A stretch of 40,658 nucleotides of DNA from a virus: positions 1 through 40,658 of IMG/VR virus record IMGVR_UViG_3300035698_009869; one strand, written 5' to 3'. Under the pieces are notes generated by a model. The model had not been told where the DNA came from and ran no database searches. It worked only from the letters and a program-made list of their open reading frames with translations. Below are positions 18,085 through 26,008 of the stretch, piece by piece. Numbering within the stretch: the stretch's first letter is position 1; every line of letters begins with the position of its first letter. The position numbers were made by a program, and so were the translations under genes.

Positions 18085-18540
18085 TTAGCTTAAGACTCCG
18101 TTAAAAGCACCTGATAAAAGAACGGTGTAATCTGCGTCGGTTCCTTCTACGGGACGCGCTATTACCTTACCAATAACGACGCCAGATCCTGGGTCGGTGG
18201 TGGTCATATCTGCTGGGTTGTCGGTCTCACAATAGACATTGTCTAAGAGGTCTGGTGTGGTTCCGGCAAGGTCGATTCCTTTGTAAAGAAAATCTCCGCA
18301 TGCCATCTGAACTTGTTTCGCACCGGCGGCTCCTGCTTCATTGGCGACTTGCTTCATTGCAACGCCACTGAAAGTTTCGTCTCCGGCACCTCGGGGTAGT
18401 ACGTTGCCCGCAGCGTTTATACTGACGAGCGATAGTTTCCAAATCGTATCTGCAGCGATAATACCTTGATAAACGGCGGTTTTAACGTCGTAATCGGGCA
18501 CGTATCCGTATGGGACATAATCTGCGGTTAATGCAGCCAT
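18085..18540 (-). CDS. Probable capsid decoration (head stabilising) protein
   Basis: 151 residues, Ala/Gly/Thr-rich and beta-rich, with a D-Y-T-V-L-L-S-G-A-F-N-G end typical of small head-decoration proteins (DUF2190 or gpD-like). Decoration proteins commonly lie between scaffold and capsid genes, as here. GAGGAGGACTAAC before the ATG is one of the strongest ribosome sites in the window, fitting a high-copy product. A related build (Ala-rich start, Y-E-G/Y-Q-G strand, product V-I-A-R-type strand) recurs in the 240-residue protein at 30275. The assignment rests on composition and position. Confidence 0.6.
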   Translation of the reverse strand: MAALTADYVPYGYVPDYDVKTAVYQGIIAADTIWKLSLVSINAAGNVLPRGAGDETFSGVAMKQVANEAGAAGAKQVQMACGDFLYKGIDLAGTTPDLLDNVYCETDNPADMTTTDPGSGVVIGKVIARPVEGTDADYTVLLSGAFNGVLS

Positions 18541-18541
18541 G

Positions 18542-19585
18542 TTAGTCCTCCTCTACTAAATTACTTCTCTTTAACTGTTCATGATTCTTCATATAAAGAT
18601 GCATGAAGTTTTCCTTAGACCCAAACTGAGCCATAAGCTTTTTGCTATCTGCGGTCCAACATTTATCTGCTTTTGTCGCAGCATCGTGACCATAGTCTTT
18701 AGAATACAGATGCTGAGTAGCATCCCTCATCTCTGTTCCAGTCTTGCTTAGCATCTCTTGCTCGTCCGCTCTTACAAACGCATCCTTTGTAGGATAGGGA
18801 GTAATGTGCTGGTAAAGACTGTCCGTATATCTTTCCGCAGCGTCAATACCATGATTCTTAGCATAGAAGTGATAGTCCTTCTTTAAATCAGATAAGACGT
18901 TCGGGAAATCTTTATTTGCTTTCTTATATTTGATAATCTGAGCTTCAATCTTAGTAGAGATCTCTTTCTCAAATTCTACTTCTTCTTTAAGAACCTTTGC
19001 ATACGCCTCGGCCTTTTCTTTGGCTGCGGCTTCTACATCTAATTCCACTGGAGCATCCTGTCCTTCAGTGACTTCAAGTAGGGCCGACTCAGTCGGAGCT
19101 ATTATGACAGGATGAGCCTCTTTCTCATAAGTCTTTAATGCGTCTACTGGAGGTCCGGCTTGAGGATTGTCAACTACTCCGCCCATATCACAGGCCATTT
19201 CCTCAGCATCAACACTATCATGCACTTCTTTGTCGGTTCTGACTAACTTCTCTACAATGGCTTTTAAAGAAGAGATTTGTTCTGTTAAAGAAGCAATACT
19301 GGTAGCGTCGGCGGCCATCTTTTGAGCTGTCTCTTCTTCTTTCTCTTCCTTACTCATTTCTTTAACCTCTTCATCAGCAACGTCTTCTTTCTCTGCCATT
19401 TCAACGGATTCACCTTCTACGGCTACTTCATCCTCTTCGGCAGTATATTCTTGATCTGTCTTAACTTCCTCATCAGAGGATACAGTTGGTTCTTCAGTTT
19501 CAATTACTTCTTCTTGGACGGGTTCCTCAGAAACTACTTCCTCAGTTACTTCGGCACTCTCTTCTATATTTTCATTGTCTGTCAT
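18542..19585 (-). CDS. Nested in-frame scaffold protein (internal start)
   Basis: Within the protease/scaffold gene, the ATG at 19585 (codon 243) has GGAG six bases upstream. Translation from it gives 347 residues: an acidic Glu/Val-rich stretch, a coiled-coil region, and a helical Lys-rich C-terminus, all typical of scaffold proteins. This matches the lambda C/Nu3 arrangement, in which protease and scaffold share an end. The ribosome site is visible; expression is inferred. Confidence 0.55.
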   Translation of the reverse strand: MTDNENIEESAEVTEEVVSEEPVQEEVIETEEPTVSSDEEVKTDQEYTAEEDEVAVEGESVEMAEKEDVADEEVKEMSKEEKEEETAQKMAADATSIASLTEQISSLKAIVEKLVRTDKEVHDSVDAEEMACDMGGVVDNPQAGPPVDALKTYEKEAHPVIIAPTESALLEVTEGQDAPVELDVEAAAKEKAEAYAKVLKEEVEFEKEISTKIEAQIIKYKKANKDFPNVLSDLKKDYHFYAKNHGIDAAERYTDSLYQHITPYPTKDAFVRADEQEMLSKTGTEMRDATQHLYSKDYGHDAATKADKCWTADSKKLMAQFGSKENFMHLYMKNHEQLKRSNLVEED

Positions 19586-20311
19586 TTTCTTCTCCGTTGA
19601 TGGCCATTTAGAATAAATGTGGATTGAATCCCGAGACGCGCCGTCTCGCTTAACCTGATAAGTTGAGAGTTCCTCTTTTACCTGATCTGGTTGGGGACCA
19701 TTTAGATCTGGATATGAGAAGTATGGCTCATCCGCGTTTAAGAAAGCCATGTGTTCAACATACCATTTACCAGTCCGGGCATTGATATTAATCTTCATTG
19801 ATCTGTCAGCTAACTTGTTATCGGCTATTAACTGATAAACTTCAGGGCCAACATACGCATCAAATGTTAATGTGAGATCATTCTTTGGATCCCCGCTAAG
19901 AAGGTAATCAGCATTGACAAGTTTAGGATTTCTTAGAAAACCGATCCTGGTTCCTTCATGGGTCTGGAAGCAAGGAGCGTACTTTCGGATCCGCTCAGCC
20001 GCCATTGAAGAGTCGTAAAGATCCATCATGATCTCTTTAGTCAGACTAAAGTCGCCTCTTTCAGGATCAGGAGGATGTATGGAAGTGCATTCCATGGTCT
20101 TTAAAATGTAGCATCCCGATAATGGATCGAAAGCAGTCTCATACTCTTTAAAAGGACCTCTGGCATATTCTTGAGGGACGAGATTCTCCTCAGAGTTAAT
20201 CCTGGCTAACATTGCCGGTCTAGACCAATTCCCTTCTCGGTTCATAATGCTGACCAACCTACGCTGCATCTTTTTCCCATTACGGATTTGATTAATCTGC
20301 TCTGAGTTCAT
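18542..20311 (-). CDS. Prohead protease / scaffold fusion
   Basis: 589 residues. The N-terminal 230 residues form a compact domain ending with W-Y-V-E-H-M-A-F-L-N-A-D-E-P-Y-F-S, like the 'H.al....P' ends of phage maturation proteases. The catalytic residues are not certain: His at this motif and candidate Ser residues near 100-115 and 170-180. The remaining 350 residues are acidic and helical (long Glu/Val runs at 243-340, coiled coil near 350-370), as in scaffold proteins. The gene begins with a TAATG overlap with the portal gene and precedes decoration and capsid genes. The call is by domain character and synteny. Confidence 0.6.
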   Translation of the reverse strand: MNSEQINQIRNGKKMQRRLVSIMNREGNWSRPAMLARINSEENLVPQEYARGPFKEYETAFDPLSGCYILKTMECTSIHPPDPERGDFSLTKEIMMDLYDSSMAAERIRKYAPCFQTHEGTRIGFLRNPKLVNADYLLSGDPKNDLTLTFDAYVGPEVYQLIADNKLADRSMKININARTGKWYVEHMAFLNADEPYFSYPDLNGPQPDQVKEELSTYQVKRDGASRDSIHIYSKWPSTEKKMTDNENIEESAEVTEEVVSEEPVQEEVIETEEPTVSSDEEVKTDQEYTAEEDEVAVEGESVEMAEKEDVADEEVKEMSKEEKEEETAQKMAADATSIASLTEQISSLKAIVEKLVRTDKEVHDSVDAEEMACDMGGVVDNPQAGPPVDALKTYEKEAHPVIIAPTESALLEVTEGQDAPVELDVEAAAKEKAEAYAKVLKEEVEFEKEISTKIEAQIIKYKKANKDFPNVLSDLKKDYHFYAKNHGIDAAERYTDSLYQHITPYPTKDAFVRADEQEMLSKTGTEMRDATQHLYSKDYGHDAATKADKCWTADSKKLMAQFGSKENFMHLYMKNHEQLKRSNLVEED

Positions 20312-21915
20312 TATTGTTCCTTTGAAGGGGCTTCAGTGTCCTGAGCTTTAGAAGCTTCTTTATCAGTCTGATCCGATTCAGTGTCTAAGACCTTTGTATC
20401 AATTCCTGTTAGATCCGTCTCATTTCCTTGGATCTTATCAATTTCGCTCACACTCTTGACGGTATCCTTCATCCCTGCACCTCGGACTGGTGAGAAGAAT
20501 AATTCGTCGATATTGTCTTTAGTGATCTCTGGTTTAGTATATCCAATCCTCTCATAAACTTCCTTCTGATAAAGGGCGCCGCCCATATCCTCGGTTATCA
20601 GTTTTGCCGCCGCAATCTCTTCATCCAGTTCTCTATCAAGAAAACGATTAGTCTTATAATGGATAGGACATCTAGGAGTCCACAATCCCATCTCTTCCCA
20701 ATTGACCTTATTAAGTTCCCACAGTTTTTGAAACATTTGTTTGTTAATGACATCATCAAGACTGGTTCTGAGACTTATAACATTACGGTCGCCGGCTCTT
20801 AATTGAGTGGATGCTTGGGCTCTGTTACCGCCTGAGCCTGACTGTTGGTGGATGTCCATACCAACAATACCCATCCATAACTTAGATCGGATCCTTTTCA
20901 ATTCAGACTGTAAGATCTCAAACATACCTGGTTCTGGCCATATGAAGTCTACATCATCAGCACTATCAATCACCACTGTGTAGTTTGTTCTCTGGAGATG
21001 AGCTAACACGTCATATAACTCATTCTTTCTTTGTTCTGGAGTAGTACTGTTCGGTTCGGCATCTTGCCCGAATCCTAATGAAGAGTCGATCTTGCCGACT
21101 TTGATGCCGGTTCCGTAGAGATCGAAAGAGTTGTCGTAAATGTCTGTTAATTGAGATCCTCTATACACTTCTGGCCATATCTTGGCTACTAATCCTTCTC
21201 CGTAGGCATTTGACCGGAAGGTTTTGTTGAATTCCCAGATGATGTACTTGTTGGGGTCTTTGGCTTCCCAGTTGAGAGTGACCGGGTCCTGAAAAATCCA
21301 ATAATAGATTCTATTATTAGATGAATCGTCTTTCTTATCATCTTTCTTGATGTGTTCAATTAACATCCCTCTCTTATCCCGGTCTTGTAAAGAACTGATT
21401 AACCACCATGATCTTTCCTGATCATCATCTATTAAGGCATGGTCATGGCGTACTTCTGATACGATCCTTGCTGCATGAGTCCCTCTGAAGATAGCATAAC
21501 ATAACAATTGCTTAGCTTCGTGCCAGGCATCGATATTATCCAGGAATGCTTCAAAGTAAGGAATTAGCTCATCATACTTTCTATTCTTAGTCGTAAAGGT
21601 CTGTCCATTACCTGCTACCGTCATTCTCAGATAGTCCATTGCTGAGGAAGCATCTGTAAACAGTTCAATACGATCATATATCTCATTATCAAACTTTAGA
21701 GCCGTGTCTGGGTCTCTGACGACTGATCCCCACCGATAATCAACGGACATCTGAATCAGCTTCTGTCCACCTGGTATTCTCACACCTGACCACTTAGCAG
21801 CTCGATCGATCATACCTTTTGGGGGCATACTAGTGATAGCATTCTCTGGAGGAGTCTCTTTTGGTGGTTTGACTTCTTCCACCGTAACGCTCTTTGAAAC
21901 TTTCTTAGAAGGCAT
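20311..21915 (-). CDS. Portal protein (Mu gp29 / DUF935-like)
   Basis: 534 residues. A disordered N-terminus precedes a helical wing. The centre carries Y-I-I-W-E-F-N-K-T-F-R-S-N-A-Y-G-E-G-L followed by Y-D-N-S-F-D-L-Y-G-T-G-I-K-V-G-K, the 'N-x-Y-G-x-G-L ... F-x-x-x-G-x-x-x-V-G-K' pattern of Mu gp29-like portals. A long helix and the clip/crown region follow; the last 60 residues are acidic and Thr-rich, possibly unstructured inside the head. It directly follows the large terminase gene and starts about 45 bases after a late-promoter motif. AAGGA lies upstream of the ATG. Confidence 0.8.
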   Translation of the reverse strand: MPSKKVSKSVTVEEVKPPKETPPENAITSMPPKGMIDRAAKWSGVRIPGGQKLIQMSVDYRWGSVVRDPDTALKFDNEIYDRIELFTDASSAMDYLRMTVAGNGQTFTTKNRKYDELIPYFEAFLDNIDAWHEAKQLLCYAIFRGTHAARIVSEVRHDHALIDDDQERSWWLISSLQDRDKRGMLIEHIKKDDKKDDSSNNRIYYWIFQDPVTLNWEAKDPNKYIIWEFNKTFRSNAYGEGLVAKIWPEVYRGSQLTDIYDNSFDLYGTGIKVGKIDSSLGFGQDAEPNSTTPEQRKNELYDVLAHLQRTNYTVVIDSADDVDFIWPEPGMFEILQSELKRIRSKLWMGIVGMDIHQQSGSGGNRAQASTQLRAGDRNVISLRTSLDDVINKQMFQKLWELNKVNWEEMGLWTPRCPIHYKTNRFLDRELDEEIAAAKLITEDMGGALYQKEVYERIGYTKPEITKDNIDELFFSPVRGAGMKDTVKSVSEIDKIQGNETDLTGIDTKVLDTESDQTDKEASKAQDTEAPSKEQ

Positions 21916-21961
21916 TATGACCGTTCCTTAAGTTGAATATTGTTCTCTTATTAAGATCGGA

Positions 21962-21978
21962 CCAATAGATTATTACTG
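21962..21978 (-). promoter_or_regulatory. Late-promoter motif, copy 3 (portal/capsid operon)
   Basis: Minus strand reads CAGTAATAATCTATTGG, with core AATAATCTAT... matching A[AG]TA[AT]TCTAT. It lies between the terminase stop (21987) and the portal start (21915). No hairpin precedes it, so terminase transcripts may also read through. Confidence 0.6.
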
Positions 21979-21986
21979 TTGTTTCT

Positions 21987-23435
21987 TTATTTCCAGAAGG
22001 GATTGTTATCACGCTTACTGAACTTCTTATGATGATCGATCCGAGTCTGGATTCCTTCTTCCATCTTCACTGCCTTGTCCCTTTGATGAACAGTCGGAAG
22101 GTCATATGCGATCTTCTTCTTAGCTCGGCGAGCGGCCCACGCACCTAATGCTAGAGCGAAAACTGTATCGTCATGAAAGCCCGATGCGGCTTCTCTCTTA
22201 ACCTTTCCTGATGGATACCGTTTCTCAACAAAGTTCTTTAATTCCTGTAATAACGTTCTATCCTTAGGAATCGCTATCCTGTTATGATCAAACATGGACT
22301 GAAGGTTCTGGAGGAGGTCTTCTCTTGAAGATTGTGTGAAGTTAAATCCATACACTACTAATCCTGCTTGTTTAAGCATTGAGAGGAACGGACCTCCGAC
22401 TCCAGTACTGTCTACTATGATAGCCGCATTCTTGTATTCAACTGATATCTCTTTGATGTAACTTACAATCTTAGTATACTCGTAATGCTCTAGAACATAC
22501 ATCTCTAAACATGGATAAGTCTTATCACTCAGTTCCATATCCAGGATAGGTTTCCTTGGAAATACTGATACCGCAGTAGCATCAACACTAGAGCCGACGT
22601 CTACCCCTAAGATGTATTCAGATCTTTTCCCGAGCAGTTTTTGAAAGCCGATCTGATTATACTTCTCATACAATTCGGTTGCTGCCCTTAACTTTCTAAA
22701 GACTAAACCACCATCGTCCGTCCACCTACCCTCATATTCTCTCTGGAATACGTCTTTTGGTAACTCTTTCCTCTTCTCCTCTCTTTCCTTTTTAGCCTTA
22801 GCAGGAAGATAAGGATTGTCGTCTTGACTGAAATAGAATGAATAGTAATCAGGATTGTAGTCGATTGACTCTGGATCACCTCTCTCATACAGTTCTCTAA
22901 ACCAATACGATGCTAACTTCGGAGTGCCGATTATCAGGGCTTCTCCTTGCTTATCCATCAAAGCAGGACCGATATCTTCTTGCCAAATCAATGCATTCTT
23001 TATTTGACCCGCTTCATCTATAACAACATATGTCAGTCCACGTCCAACGCTCAGTCCCTGGATATGACCGGTTACGAACTCTACACGTGCTTCCGTCGGA
23101 TAATATTCAATGGTCTTAGTTGAGATGTTTACTTTCACAACGGATTCGGGTAACCTCCAGGCTCTTACATCCTTATAAACCTGGTCCCAAATCTCTCCGG
23201 TTAGTTTTGTAGTGGCAGCCAAGACCCATATGAAGTGATTACGGACCTCAGTGATACCATTATTATCAAACTGATGTCTTGCCGGGTCGGTTAGTCGTTG
23301 GAGTATTGTTTGAGCTGCTAGCGTACTCTTACCAGTTCTTCTAGCACATGTTCCTATTTTGTATCTTGCTTCAGATTGCAGGACCTGGAGCTGTTTAGGA
23401 TGTGGCTTGAACTGTTGTAAGATGTTAGTCTTCAT
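21987..23435 (-). CDS. terL: Large terminase subunit (DNA-packaging ATPase/nuclease)
   Basis: 482 residues, usual length for the family. Walker A: G-T-C-A-R-R-T-G-K-S-T (residues 28-38). Walker B: Y-V-V-I-D-E (D140, E141). Coupling motif I-I-G-T-P (168-172). Nuclease domain acidic residues: D279 in G-V-D-V-G-S, D342 in V-D-S-T-G, and D422/D423 in G-F-H-D-D-T. All key residues are present, so the enzyme should be active. It drives DNA into the prohead through the portal encoded next and cuts the concatemer. It directly follows an 82-residue coiled-coil gene; the likely small subunit is about 1.6 kb upstream. Confidence 0.95.
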   Translation of the reverse strand: MKTNILQQFKPHPKQLQVLQSEARYKIGTCARRTGKSTLAAQTILQRLTDPARHQFDNNGITEVRNHFIWVLAATTKLTGEIWDQVYKDVRAWRLPESVVKVNISTKTIEYYPTEARVEFVTGHIQGLSVGRGLTYVVIDEAGQIKNALIWQEDIGPALMDKQGEALIIGTPKLASYWFRELYERGDPESIDYNPDYYSFYFSQDDNPYLPAKAKKEREEKRKELPKDVFQREYEGRWTDDGGLVFRKLRAATELYEKYNQIGFQKLLGKRSEYILGVDVGSSVDATAVSVFPRKPILDMELSDKTYPCLEMYVLEHYEYTKIVSYIKEISVEYKNAAIIVDSTGVGGPFLSMLKQAGLVVYGFNFTQSSREDLLQNLQSMFDHNRIAIPKDRTLLQELKNFVEKRYPSGKVKREAASGFHDDTVFALALGAWAARRAKKKIAYDLPTVHQRDKAVKMEEGIQTRIDHHKKFSKRDNNPFWK

Positions 23436-23684
23436 TTAGAATCCCTTCTCTAACTTCTCTACTCTCTCATTCAAATCATTTAATAGAGCAAACGTCTTCT
23501 GTAACTCTGCCATTATAATTTCATGGAGTTTCTTCTGGGATTCAATGATACCCTTTTTAAATGCCATCAGTTTCAGACTCTCAGACTCATACTTGATTGG
23601 AGATGGTTTGTCTCTAGAACCGTTCGGGTTCTCATATAAGACTTTCGGTTCGGATCCATAGATCGGCGGTTTGCTGTTATCCAT
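23436..23684 (-). CDS. Small coiled-coil protein next to terminase
   Basis: 82 residues. The first 35 are Pro/Ser-rich and probably unstructured; the rest is a helical coiled coil with a regular Leu/Ile pattern (ending L-N-E-R-V-E-K-L-E-K). AAAGGA precedes the ATG, and the stop is immediately followed by the terminase ATG, so the two are probably co-translated. It may be a terminase partner, but it lacks a helix-turn-helix and I would not call it the small subunit on this evidence. Function unknown. Confidence 0.6.
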   Translation of the reverse strand: MDNSKPPIYGSEPKVLYENPNGSRDKPSPIKYESESLKLMAFKKGIIESQKKLHEIIMAELQKTFALLNDLNERVEKLEKGF

Positions 23685-23912
23685 TTGTGTTATCCTTTAT
23701 TGTCTTACTTCCCGGGGTTTGGACACTGAGAATATTGATAAAGTTTCCGATTTCATTCTTTATATCTTTCTAAACTGTTCTGGATAAAGGTTTTAACCCG
23801 TCCGATCACCCAGTTGGCCAGAATCTAAACTTTGTATTATCCTATAGGGGAAATGTCATGTCTGATTAATACCGACTAGGGACCGTTTAATCGCGTGAGG
23901 TGATCGGACGGA
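23685..23912. other. Non-coding block upstream of the terminase genes
   Basis: A 228-base gap framed at one end by a perfect 13-bp inverted repeat (CCGTCCGATCACC at 23798-23810, GGTGATCGGACGG at 23899-23911), enclosing 88 bases with a CCTATAGG palindrome and ATACCGACTA (23869-23878), which recurs at 34176-34185. It could be a packaging (cos/pac) site, an operator or a structured leader. No convincing gene is inside. Confidence 0.45.
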
Positions 23913-24374
23913 TTAGTTTTGCCTCATTGAAAGACCATCATTAGCATCAGATGCCGAGTCGGCAGGTCTCATTCTAACATGATCCTCGAACTGATTTGAG
24001 AACCTACCGTAGTACCCTCTTCTATAAGTGGTCCTGGATTGAGACGGAGCCGAGACATCTACCTTAGCTCTATAGTTCCTCAGGTCGGCCTTTATGTCTT
24101 CTTCTCGCGCAACATGGTTAGGAGCGTTAGCAATCCCTCCCCACTTCTCTAATACATGCAGAACAATGTTCGGCATCATGAATATATCGGATCCGGAAGC
24201 ATACGTCATCCCTGCGTATCTTTCAAAGTACTCTATAGCAGCATCACAGCCAAGAAGGAGCTTAGTAGCATTGATGACTGTTCCGGTACCCTCAGGATCT
24301 ATCTGAATAGCCAGGTAGTTGTTGGCTGTGGTCGATATCATGTAAGTTCTTAGATTCTCTCCGTAAACCGTCAT
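23913..24374 (-). CDS. Unknown protein, possible head-completion or packaging factor
   Basis: 153 residues. An N-terminal helical/beta region includes A-A-I-E-Y-F-E-R-Y-A-G-M-T-Y and L-E-K-W-G-G-I-A-N-A-P-N-H; the C-terminal 45 residues are Arg/Ser/Tyr-rich and probably flexible. GGGAGA lies upstream of the start, and a 14-codon open frame overlaps it as TAATG. It precedes the terminase block and its inverted repeat. I recognise no family; the connector-like size and composition are only suggestive. Confidence 0.5.
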   Translation of the reverse strand: MTVYGENLRTYMISTTANNYLAIQIDPEGTGTVINATKLLLGCDAAIEYFERYAGMTYASGSDIFMMPNIVLHVLEKWGGIANAPNHVAREEDIKADLRNYRAKVDVSAPSQSRTTYRRGYYGRFSNQFEDHVRMRPADSASDANDGLSMRQN

Positions 24375-24452
24375 TATCTGTCTCCCTGGTGATAGGTTCC
24401 CTTTTTAGACCTTGTCATCTCTCACATACTGCTCAGACCTCGCAAGGCGTTG

Positions 24453-24725
24453 TTATCCACTAATATGAGTCTTTTTTGCCATTCTTTCCTTAACTGCTTC
24501 TCTAATAATCTTATGTCTATTCGTTAATAAGAAGGGAAGATCTATATCCTCCATCAATTCAATTAATACTAATGCCATTCTAGACTCATATTGATTTAAC
24601 TGTCTACTTCTATCCCTGAGCATAAAAGGATGATCTAGTATGTCCATTAATTCATCCTTTGCTGTATTAGTTGGGGAGATACTTCTTCCCGACTCTCTAA
24701 TATAAATGTCCCTTAACTTATCCAT
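24453..24725 (-). CDS. Small protein of the LLT-motif group, copy 1
   Basis: 90 residues, helical and charged, starting MDK. Near the end it has F-L-L-T-N-R-H-K-I-I-R-E-A-V-K-E-R, which by eye matches the end of the next gene upstream (V-L-L-T-D-S-K-P-L-R-G-I-A-L-K) and a segment of the 112-residue protein at 26996 (I-L-L-T-D-K-D-K-D-L-R-E-I-A-K-L). The genes thus look like diverged paralogues. Function unknown. Confidence 0.6.
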   Translation of the reverse strand: MDKLRDIYIRESGRSISPTNTAKDELMDILDHPFMLRDRSRQLNQYESRMALVLIELMEDIDLPFLLTNRHKIIREAVKERMAKKTHISG

Positions 24726-24754
24726 CGTTTTTCTCCTGCTTCTATCTTATCCAT
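24713..24754 (-). pseudogene. Remnant of a duplicated gene start
   Basis: A 13-codon frame (MDKIEAGEKRWIS) begins with the same leader and first codons as the gene starting at 25024. A 27-base stretch is identical at 24740-24766 and 25010-25036, exactly 270 bases apart. It overlaps the start of the next gene. This looks like a scar of tandem duplication rather than a functional gene. Confidence 0.45.
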
Positions 24755-24757
24755 TGT

Positions 24758-25024
24758 TTATCCTTTTATTATCTTTAATGCTATTCCTCTTAGAGGTTTA
24801 CTGTCTGTTAATAACACAGCAAAGTCTGATTTATCTGCTATCTTGGCTAACTCTTCTATTTGAAGGATCTCAAAAGGTTTTGGCTTCCTATTATAACTTC
24901 CTGGTTTATCTGATAGTATCTGCTTAATAAACTCTATTGGTCTTAATCCAGAAGCTATCCTGGCTGATATAATCCTTTTGGCCTTTACCCTCATTCTTCT
25001 ATTAAGGGATTCTATCTTATCCAT
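24758..25024 (-). CDS. Small protein of the LLT-motif group, copy 2
   Basis: 88 residues, basic N-terminal half (R-R-M-R-V-K-A-K-R), then a helical part and the C-terminal L-L-T-D-S-K-P-L-R-G-I-A-L-K motif shared with its neighbours. AAAGGATAAACA precedes the ATG. Its leader and first five codons are duplicated at its own 3' end. No known domain; could be a small regulatory or structural protein. Confidence 0.6.
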   Translation of the reverse strand: MDKIESLNRRMRVKAKRIISARIASGLRPIEFIKQILSDKPGSYNRKPKPFEILQIEELAKIADKSDFAVLLTDSKPLRGIALKIIKG

Positions 25025-25040
25025 TGTTTATCCTTTACCT

Positions 25041-25514
25041 TTACTTCTTCTTCTTCCTTCTCTTCTTAAGGTTCTTTAACCTAATCAATTCTTTCTTAGC
25101 TGCTCTTTCTCTTTCTCTCTCTATATTGGCTTCAATATCCTTGCTTCCCTTATACCTTACAACTGGCAGTACTAGATTATCGCCTTCAGATGTAATATCC
25201 AGGCTATCAGTGAACCTCCACTTAAACTTCAATCTACCAATGGATTGTATTGCTTGGAAGTTACCATTCTTGGCTTGGGCCCACATCATCTTAATAAGGC
25301 TTGCTTCATCCTTACCGAGGATCTTATTATAATATACTGCGAATTCTTCATCAAAAGCAGCGTCTTCAGGATTAACCCACTTATAAACTATTGTAGGATG
25401 TAATCCTGCTAATCTAGAGCATGCTGCTATAGTATTCTCTTTAAGGTTTGCTAGGATTATCTGTTTGACTTCATTCTGAAGCTTAAACTTAGGGTATTTG
25501 ATTGGTTTATCCAT
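25041..25514 (-). CDS. Probable small terminase subunit
   Basis: 157 residues. Residues about 22-50 form a helix-turn-helix (N-T-I-A-A-C-S-R-L-A-G-L-H-P-T-I-V-Y-K-W), followed by acidic helices and Q-A-I-Q-S-I-G-R-L-K-F-K-W-R-F-T-D, resembling the oligomerisation region of HTH-type small terminases; then D-I-T-S-E-G-D and a very basic C-terminal tail. Such proteins bind the packaging site and load the large subunit. The gene is 1.6 kb upstream of terL, not adjacent. A general HTH regulator is the alternative. Confidence 0.6.
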   Translation of the reverse strand: MDKPIKYPKFKLQNEVKQIILANLKENTIAACSRLAGLHPTIVYKWVNPEDAAFDEEFAVYYNKILGKDEASLIKMMWAQAKNGNFQAIQSIGRLKFKWRFTDSLDITSEGDNLVLPVVRYKGSKDIEANIERERERAAKKELIRLKNLKKRRKKKK

Positions 25515-25626
25515 TTATTCTTTCCTTTGCTGCTTCTCTAATAGCTGCTAATATTATGTTCTGGACATATTTTGGTAACTTCTTCCAAGCCTCTATGCTT
25601 ATTAAGACTACAGATGTATCCTTCAT
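25507..25626 (-). CDS. 39-residue small protein
   Basis: ATG at 25626 overlaps the previous gene's stop (ATGA), and its own stop overlaps the next gene's start, a tight coupling that supports a real gene. The peptide is helical and amphipathic (Y-V-Q-N-I-I-L-A-A-I-R-E-A-A-K-E-R), similar in pattern to the C-terminus of the 90-residue LLT-group protein. Function unknown. Confidence 0.55.
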   Translation of the reverse strand: MKDTSVVLISIEAWKKLPKYVQNIILAAIREAAKERING

Positions 25627-25916
25627 TTAACATCGTTATCCTTCTTCTTTCTTAACTTCATATATTTCAAATGGAGTTCTTTGAATTCCTCTGTGGCCTT
25701 GATACTATCTCTTCTTCCCTGGTCTAGCTTCTTATTAAGGTCATCCTTATCGGTTCTTAGAATGGTATTAAGAATCTCTGCCTCCCTTAAGCGGGCTTGA
25801 AGGGTTTTGTACTCCTCTTTTTCTATTTTAGAGAGTTTGTTTTTCTTCTTATTAAACAAGATTTGGAGGAATCTTAGTATGATCATTACTATAATTGCTG
25901 CAAATTCTTCTTCCAT
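25623..25916 (-). CDS. Membrane-anchored coiled-coil protein (lysis candidate)
   Basis: 97 residues. Residues 4-20 form one hydrophobic helix (F-A-A-I-I-V-M-I-I-L-R-F-L-Q-I-L-F), followed by a Lys-rich turn and a 70-residue charged coiled coil. This plan matches inner-membrane spanins and some holin-associated proteins. Start overlaps the stop of a 29-residue membrane peptide (TAATG). With no endolysin seen nearby, a lysis role is only a possibility. Confidence 0.6.
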   Translation of the reverse strand: MEEEFAAIIVMIILRFLQILFNKKKNKLSKIEKEEYKTLQARLREAEILNTILRTDKDDLNKKLDQGRRDSIKATEEFKELHLKYMKLRKKKDNDVK

Positions 25917-26005
25917 TACTTGTCCTTCTTTTTAAAGATCCCCACTATTTCGTCGGAAAACATAATCAAACCCAGCGCGCTAATGAAAAGTAAACTTTCA
26001 AGCAT
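25916..26005 (-). CDS. 29-residue membrane peptide
   Basis: MLESLLFISALGLIMF is one hydrophobic helix, followed by an acidic and then a Lys-rich tail (F-K-K-K-D-K). The stop overlaps the next gene's ATG as TAATG; the start is three bases after the previous stop with GAAGGA upstream. Small holin-like or spanin-partner peptide is possible. The tight coupling on both sides argues for a real gene. Confidence 0.6.
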   Translation of the reverse strand: MLESLLFISALGLIMFSDEIVGIFKKKDK

Positions 26006-26008
26006 GGT

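Noticed and set aside
23697-23756. 19-codon minus-strand frame before the terminase genes
   Set aside because: Only a weak ribosome site, no overlap coupling and no similarity; length is within chance.
24374-24418. 14-codon frame overlapping the next start as TAATG
   Set aside because: The coupling is suggestive of a leader peptide, but it is too short and has no other support.
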